Source: Alternaria dauci
Taxonomy: Eukaryota; Ascomycota; Dothideomycetes; Pleosporales; Pleosporaceae
Assembly: GCF_042100115.1 (NCBI RefSeq)
Contig: NC_091274.1
Coordinates: 2,046,001-2,110,000 of the forward strand
DNA: 64,000 bases
Direction: 5' to 3'
Shown: piece after piece, positions 58,004-64,000 of the stretch
Layout of the letters: each line of letters starts with the position of its first letter
Numbering within the stretch: the first letter of the stretch is position 1
Position numbers and translations under genes: made by a program
The notes under the pieces: model-generated
Told to the model about the DNA's origin: nothing
The model's database searches: none
Seen by the model: only the letters and a program-made list of their open reading frames with translations

Positions 58004-58383
58004 ATGGATGCACGGTGGCTCGCCTCCAACACATCGATTGGAACCGAAGGGCAGCACATATGGCATGATGCTCTAGAGGCACATGTGGCTTACGACGTGA
58101 TTTGACCAACTCACTACTCTCTTTAAAGCAATAGAAAATCTGTTTACTTCAATTTTGTCTGATCACTTGTGACCTGATAGTACTACCGGGCCATGCCAAG
58201 CAGTATTTGCATTGCAGCGCCGCAATTCGACTCAGCAACACGCGCGACTTCTTCATCAGGAGTCAGGCGAATATTGTGTCTCACGAATGCGGCAGGGACG
58301 CTCCTGTCCCGAACCTCACCTAAACACTATCCTTGACACTGCAGAGAACTTCATCTCCTCAACACGAACCTGCATTCGAAAAA
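58004..58383. other. intergenic, 380 bp
   Basis: INO1 3' end and promoter of the OB-fold gene on the same strand. Nothing specific recognised. Confidence 0.5.
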
Positions 58384-60005
58384 ATGCCTGCCCCATCGTC
58401 GATCCAGTCATATTTCCCATCACCAATGTCCAAGAATAGCGATGGCTTCACCACAGAAGAGATGCATTCCGCTCTTACCTCGTCAGGAGCGACTGCGGCC
58501 AGTGCATGGGCTGTACACACCTTTTTACCCTATCGTAATTACCTCACCACTAATGCATCAGAAAGCCCGCTCTTGACTACGAAGACGCCGATCTAGGTGC
58601 ACTCGAGCCCGGTCCCTGCAACTGCGTTCTCATGGGCCGCATCGTCAACTTCCATGACCAAACCAGACCGAGCAAATCACACAAAGCAGCTCAAGGATGC
58701 ATCAAGATCCTTCTTGCAGACGACACTGGTGTACTTACTGTACGCATTTGGTACAACAATACGCAGTATAGACTCAAGCTTGGCCAGCTTCTCAGTGTGT
58801 GGACGACACATATTTCGAATTCGTCCGAGTTCAACTCCTTGGCTCCGAATACTGCCCCAATGTTTACTACCATCTTTCCTGAAGGTGACAGAAACTGCCA
58901 TGTTATGGTACACGAGAATAGTGACGATGGGACGAGGTTCAAGAGGCCGTATGGCATACGGGATGATAAGGTGTTGACTGGACTAATGACACTGAAGAGC
59001 TTCACGGATGGTGGGTATGATGTCGACGAGCCGAAGTTGCTGGTATGTGTTAAAAGTATCGGAGCGCGGAAAAAGTGTGCGTAGTTTCTAGACCCCGTGC
59101 TGTCTAATCATCTCTCGACCTTTGGCTCACTCAATAATCAGACATAAACCGCAACGGCACGACCTCCGAACTCATCTCCATGGGCATCTTTGACGATACG
59201 GCAGACGGTCAGCTTACGTTGTACTCCTCCATGTGCGACTCCGCGTCTCTCTTCATTCCCTCGAAAACAGTTTTGCTCATCTCAAACCCCGGATGGCGGA
59301 TCGAGAAAATGGCCAAGCTCACGCTGAGCGGTAACTCACGCATCGATGTCGACCCAGACATGGGCGACGCACGACGACTGAGAGCGCTAGCACAGAAAAT
59401 GACGAAGAAAGAACATGTCAATCTGCCTTTTCCTGTCGCTGACAGTTTAGTAGAAGAGTTCAAAACTGCAACCGTAAGGGCACTGTATACTCTTGCGGAT
59501 GTGGATGATGTCGCTCGCTCGCTCTCAAACAAAGTATCCAAGGAGACTATTGTTGGCTACCTCAGCGTTATCATCACAGAGCTCAACATCGTCACGATAC
59601 ATAAACGAAATATGCTTATGAGCAACGAGTGTTGCGGAATTCCTATTTTCGCCAACAGCATAGAGGTTGAGTGTAAGCAGTGTGATAAGATGGTCAAACT
59701 AAGGATCAATCCCAGAATAGTGAGTGAGCTACAACTCTCCAAAACCAAACGGGTTCATTCCTGATGCTTTCCAGCTCGGTGCACTTGTCGACGAAACTGG
59801 TCAGATCAGCTCTGGGAAACTCATCCTCTCGGATGAGGCATGGTCCCAACTACTCGGCCGCACCTCGATGCAGCTCATTGACACTCATATCAATGTCCTT
59901 AAATACCTAGAACAGCGCATACTGTTCCTGCGCATCACATTAGGATTTGCCTTGAATCTAGAAGATGAAATTGGAAGACTGGCTATATGGTGCGTTAGAA
60001 GCTAA
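58384..60005 (+). CDS. RPA1-like single-strand DNA-binding OB-fold protein, 473 aa
   Basis: Four exons: 58384-58481, 58562-59076, 59142-59719, 59775-60005. The last two junctions are clear (GTGCGT...ATCAG; GTGAGT...TCCAG); the first donor (GTCAGG, 80-bp intron) is the best frame-keeping option but uncertain. The protein has an OB-fold-like block (VLMGRIVNFHDQ, ILLADDTGVLTVRIWY), a second (SELISMGIFDDTADGQLTLY, TVLLISNPGW), and a C-terminal third resembling the zinc-containing OB-C of RPA70: MSNECCGIPIFAN, ECKQCDKMVKLRINPRI, then GALVDETGQISSGKLILSDEAWSQLLG. This layout fits fungal RPA1-related proteins similar to animal MEIOB (meiotic ssDNA binding). The MEIOB link is my inference. An 18-bp tandem copy of the last codons and stop follows the gene. 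Confidence 0.8.
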
Positions 60006-60023
60006 TGGTGCGTTAGAAGCTAA
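59988..60023. repeat. 18-bp tandem duplication across stop codon
   Basis: TGGTGCGTTAGAAGCTAA occurs twice back to back; the first copy encodes the last residues WCVRS and the TAA stop of the OB-fold gene, the second lies in the 3' UTR. The copies are identical. Confidence 0.95.
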
Positions 60024-60395
60024 TGGGGGTTAGCAAAGAGATGTACATGAATATGGGCATGAGCTGAGCAATAGGAAGGTCATTGAAGGTCTGTGTGTGC
60101 TGCAAGAACCGAGAGCCAATCATCATCTGTCAAGCAAGCAACTATTCCTGCTCAAAAAGGATTTATATAGAAAGCCAATAAAACAGAGGGGTATATCGTT
60201 CTCTCCCAATCCATTCCCGCGTACACCCAAACACCATACGAAAATGCTTGCATGGTAGGTCTCCTGGACGAGGTGAAAAGGCCGAAGAAAGAGCCACATA
60301 GATCGTTTTCATAAGACAGTTGTCTGTTCGGACACCAGTCCTTGTCCGTTCCCATCGGTAATTCTTGTATTTGATTGCAGCATATGCTTGCATGT
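60006..60395. other. intergenic, convergent 3' ends
   Basis: 390 bp between the OB-fold gene and Dsn1, containing the second copy of the 18-bp duplication and otherwise nothing recognised. Confidence 0.5.
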
Positions 60396-62147
60396 CTATT
60401 GCTCCCCGAGTACACCTGCAAGGCCTCTCAGTATGTCGCCTACACCAACTCCCTCTGTGCCGACTCTTTCCTTTGCTTCCCGATCTCGCTCCTCTAACCT
60501 CTTTGCCGCTGTCCCTAGCACACAATCAGCCACCCGTTCTGCTGTAGCGCGATACTGTTCGATCTTATGAACACCATCTGCAAACAGATCTATGTGTGGT
60601 TCTAGTGAGTTGGCGAGTGATGTAAGGTGTGATTGTAGTGCCGTAGGCGATGTGAATGTGAAGGCTGATGACGGCGGTTGTGGTGAGGTCTGTTGTTGTG
60701 ATAATTGGAGGGAGGAAATTATGGCGGCTTGGTCGGGATCGAGGAGGGATGTATCAATGTCCGATAGTGCAGGTGGCGCAGTGGGTATCGAAGGTGCGGG
60801 TGGAGGAAGGTTGGCTTTCGACGTTGATGCGATGGCTTCCCATGCGGCTTTCTCATCCTCGAGGCTACTCCGCTGTCAGTATGGTGCGTTCGTGTAGTGG
60901 GGAGATTTGAAGACATACCGTTTGACTTCGTCTTCCAGCTCCTCCAATTTGGCTTTGTTCATCTCGTTCTGGGGATTCGGCTTCTTCACCACTAGAGGTG
61001 GTGCTGTTTCTTCCTATACAACAGTCAGCCCAAATTCTTGTCTAACTGAAGTCCGTCCGCGTACCCTGCTGAACCAGTCCGAAAGCTCAGGTTTGCTTGC
61101 AAAGTCGTCTATAAGCTCTTGTTGAATCGCTCGCGCAGCCATGATGGCGTTCGCGTTCTTAACGTCGCCCGATGGCTTCGCTGGTAGTGCTCGCGATCCG
61201 CACCATGTTAAAAGCTGCTTCATCCGCCGTGGTTCGGGTAGACTTTGCTCGATGTACTTGTAGAAATCCCGTACTTCGACTTCAGAATGGGGTAGCGCTG
61301 CGACTTTGTCAGTACTCACTAGCTATTGGAGGCGCTTTTGCATGCCATTAGGGGGTTCCGTCTGTGCATTGTGTTCAGACTCACCATTCGATTGTCCGCT
61401 GTCTATTAGCGAACTTGCTCTCCTCCCTCGCAAGCCTGTGCTACTCCTTCTTGACCCGTCCTTGTTGCCGCCCTTGCGCATTTCCTTGTTTCTCGTTATG
61501 ACTGGTGTGTCGGCAAAAGGCAGCATGATCTTTTGGGCGTTGGGATCGCGCTTCTTCGCGGCCTGTATCTCATTGTGTCTTGGTGTTTGTACAACTCCAT
61601 ACGTGCTCTGGGGCTCAAGTTGTACTTCTGGCGGGGGTGTGACCTGCTTCTTCCTCTCTTTCTCCAATGGTGCAGCTTTCTTGGTGCGTATCTTTGTTGC
61701 AGGAGGCTCTGTGGACTTTGGTCGCACTTCTAGCTGTCTACTGTCGGCAGATATGCGCGCTGATCGCCGTCGCTTTCCAGAGTCTGAAGATTCTGGATCG
61801 GCTGCCGCAACTGATTGTTTCTTCTTCCGCGCAGCTGGCTTGACGGGTTGCGCTTCGACAGCTCGCGCAGGCTTCGTTGGTCTTTCCTCGGGTATTGGTT
61901 CTGGTGGTGGTGGTGCTGGCGCAGCTGGTGCCTTTGTAGTCCTTCGCGACGACGTGCGACGCGAAAATTGAAAGCCGTCGTCATCCTCGTCGTATGCAGC
62001 TGCCTTTGCTGTCTTCTTTGGCGCAGCAGTCGCCTTTTTGTTCGTCCCATTCACCTCGCCCTTTGCTCTCTTTGGCGCCGGCGCATCGTCGTCCTCGAAG
62101 GCTTGTTTTGCGCTCCTTCGTCGCGTCGTCGGTCGGTTTGTGGCCAT
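60396..62147 (-). CDS. DSN1: kinetochore protein Dsn1/Mis13, 526 aa
   Basis: Subunit of the MIS12/MIND complex linking inner kinetochore to the microtubule-binding Ndc80 complex. Four exons: 62147-61385, 61318-61065, 61013-60919, 60864-60396; introns GTGAGT...GCTAG, GTACGC...TATAG, GTATGT...AGTAG, all frame-keeping. Residues 1-250 are basic and probably disordered, with KKAT/KKTAK and RRRS patches including GLRGRRASSL, a possible Aurora-type site. The conserved Dsn1/Mis13 block is SEVEVRDFYKYIEQSLPEP, MKQLLTWCGSRAL, AARAIQQELIDDFASKPELSDWF (~260-340). After it come a coiled-coil-like ELEDEVKRLEDEKAAW, a long Ser/Pro-rich linker and a C-terminal helix. An alternative upstream ATG at 62189 would add 14 residues; 62147 (ATGGCCACAAACCGAC) is preferred by position relative to the basic start. 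Confidence 0.9.
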
Positions 62148-62828
62148 GGAAAGCGATTGGAGCGGTGGGCGCGCGAAGATGGTAGTCATGAGTCCAGTTG
62201 CTGCGTCACGGGAGTTTCGGGGAGTTGAAGTTCGGTCAAAGCGCGTGCATTGGCGCGACAAACGGGCGGGCGTAGACAGGGCGGGCTATGCAGCGTGTAC
62301 GATGGTGATTCGCGTGCGACTCGGTATATGCCTGCGTTATCTGTACGCAGGCTCGTAAATGATTTGGCGATAATACGAATATTCTTAGGCGACGGGCGTG
62401 GAGGGGAACGGTCGTCTCACGGGAGCAAGGAAGCTGGTGTGTGCACCTGTCGCCAGCATCATCAAAACAATGGTTTTGGGACTAGCGTGTCCAAGTGAGG
62501 CATTAGCGCATCCCACATCGACGAGCGTCCGTCACTTGAGCTCGAGCTTGAGCTTGAGCACAACCCAAATCTTCCAGGGGATGAACATGATGTTACAGGA
62601 CGCGAACCAACTGCTCTGTAGTATAGATGCAAATGATACATCCTTGTAGACAACCAAAGCAAAGTCGCTCAAAAAAAAACGCCAGAGAACAAGCGACTAC
62701 CCATGTCGCTGATCTGTATGCTCCCCTACCATCATGACCTCGTTACTCCACTTAGACACACACCAGAACAATGTTGAATATCCAAGCCTGCCCATTTCCG
62801 TTTTATGTATTCCTTTTCCTATGCTATT
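62148..62828. other. intergenic, about 680 bp
   Basis: Dsn1 promoter and PS decarboxylase 3' side (both minus). A short imperfect GAGCTC/GAGCTT repeat (about 62538-62560) is the only low-complexity element. No gene seen. Confidence 0.5.
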
Positions 62829-64000
62829 CTACATCCCAGCTCCAGGCATGGGTCCTGGCACGCCTGGGGGTGCCATGCTACCCTCGATGCGGCGTTTTGC
62901 GTCCTGCTTCTCTTCATTGGTAGGGTTGGTCTTGCGCATGTCGGGGACGTAAGCTGGCCTGTTGGGGCTGTGACCGATAGACATGCCGACACGAACCTAT
63001 CAACATTAGTAACACGTATTGACTGCAAGAACGACAGGACTTACCAGAGTCTCCAGAGCAGAGTTGGAGTTGTCTACAAGATCCTCATCATATCTCATCT
63101 GACCAGGCTCGAAGAGAAGGAGCAACGTGCTTCCACCAAATTTGAAGTAGCCCAGCTCCTCGGCACGCTTGACATGTTCGCCCTTCTTGCGCGTGATGAC
63201 AGTGCTGCCGACCATCATGGCGCCAATGCATACGACCATGACACGGCCATGTGCAACCGAGTCTATGGGCACTACGACGCGCACATTCTCGCCGTATACG
63301 TCCAGAGCTGAGCGGATAGCCATTGGGTTCACTGTGTAGTACTCTCCTTCAATTGTCTTTGGTTCATCCAAGACACCATCGACAGGTATGTGGAACCGAT
63401 GGTAGTCTTGTGGCGCAAGTCGGAAGATACCGAGGGAGCCTCCATGATAGCGTTTCGCGTCTTCGGGGTACGCATCACCAAGCAAACGCTCGATGGTAAA
63501 GTCACGGCCCTTGACCCAGATGGCCTGTGCTGAGTCGATCGTATTGAAGACTACGGTTCGGCAGTCAGACGGCGAGACGATGACTCTGGGGTCATCAGGT
63601 GCAGAGCACGGACGCGCGCCCGGCTTGAGTGCTCGGTAAAAGAACTCATTGAAGTTCTTGAACTGGTCTGTTGGCAACAATACCTCAGACATGTCAAGCT
63701 GATGGAAGTTGATGAAGGGCACAATTTCAGCTGCTGAAGCAGGGTCATCGTATTTCCTTCCTTGCTTGAAACTGAGAGACTTGAGCAACTTGCGGACTGC
63801 GGCATATTAGCATGATGGATTCAGTACAAGAGCGTTTGGCCACTTACTTCGCTTCTTCTCCATGTTGTTCGACTTGAGGCCCTTGTAGAGCAAGCGAATA
63901 CCCAGACGTACGTAAACGCTCATGCGCTCTTCGTTGATCTGACCTGTAAGACGATCTTGGACAAGGATGTTTGCCGAGTTTGCGCCTAGTTTGTAACCAC
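62829..64000 (-). CDS. phosphatidylserine decarboxylase (PSD2-like), 5' end cut by window
   Basis: Makes phosphatidylethanolamine from phosphatidylserine (EC 4.1.1.65). Visible exons, right to left: 64000-63848, 63796-63045, 62996-62829, joined by GTAAGT...CGCAG and GTAAGT...GATAG, in frame. The N-terminal part lies beyond the window; the visible start [26 protein letters not shown] already belongs to the region before the catalytic domain, and the type (C2/EF-hand PSD2-like rather than mitochondrial PSD1) is inferred from [17 protein letters not shown] and [15 protein letters not shown]. Catalytic-domain blocks: [17 protein letters not shown] with its key His residues, [11 protein letters not shown], and the autocatalytic cleavage motif MMVGSTVI (Gly-Ser-Thr; Ser becomes the pyruvoyl group). 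[15 protein letters not shown] closes the domain; a Gly/Pro/Met-rich 30-residue tail follows. Confidence 0.93.

Noticed and set aside
1..64000. tRNA or rRNA genes
   Set aside because: I looked for B-box-like GGTTCGAANCC strings and found none convincing; a covariance search could still find one.

Overview
This window looks like chromosomal DNA from a filamentous ascomycete. Three things support that: most genes carry introns of about 45-60 bp with GT-AG ends and CTAAC/CTGAC-like branch sites; the families are typical of Pezizomycotina (RTA1, HAM1-like, bZIP with DUF3425, LIM scaffold, PLAC8); and genes lie on both strands with no operons. I think Dothideomycetes (Pleosporales-like) is most likely, but that is inference from gene content and intron size, not from a search. 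I rebuilt 24 fairly certain genes, two weaker small ones and one clear pseudogene by joining reading frames across splice sites that keep the frame.

Layout. 1-5.1 kb: 3' part of a CorA-type Mg2+ transporter (+) and a 962-residue HAM1-like protein (-). 6.7-9.8 kb: RTA1-like membrane protein (-) and a cyclase-family hydrolase (-). 11.7-18.2 kb: PI-specific phospholipase C (+), UNC93-like MFS protein (-), AlkB-like dioxygenase (-). 18.2-25.8 kb: a 7.6 kb stretch with no convincing gene, the largest gap here. 25.8-36.9 kb: acetoacetyl-CoA synthetase (+), two adjacent small proteins that look like diverged tandem copies (-), a bZIP/DUF3425 regulator (-) divergent from an alpha/beta hydrolase (+), a small protein with a two-fold internal repeat (+), porphobilinogen deaminase HEM3 (+) and a 68-residue Cys-rich protein (+). 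37.2-45.4 kb: PLAC8 protein (-), a mitochondrial-type acidic repeat protein (-), full-length CAND1 (+). 46.0-50.6 kb: a broken glutaminase-A-like gene (-), a SAM methyltransferase (+) and a small Pro-rich ORF (-). 51.6-64 kb: LIM-domain protein (-), inositol-3-phosphate synthase INO1 (+), RPA1-like OB-fold protein (+), kinetochore protein Dsn1/Mis13 (-), and the 3' part of a phosphatidylserine decarboxylase (-).

Most of this is housekeeping: phospholipid metabolism (PI-PLC, INO1, PS decarboxylase), heme synthesis, ubiquitin ligase control, chromosome segregation and DNA repair. I see no secondary-metabolite cluster, phage, CRISPR array or intact transposon. The points most worth a second look are the multiply disabled glutaminase pseudogene, two introns that seem to start with GC rather than GT, the tandem pair of unrecognised small proteins, a 13-bp minisatellite inside the HEM3 intron, a predicted INO1 leader intron that would remove an upstream ATG, an unsplit CAND1, and the gene-empty 7.6 kb. 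I did not find a convincing new multi-gene system.
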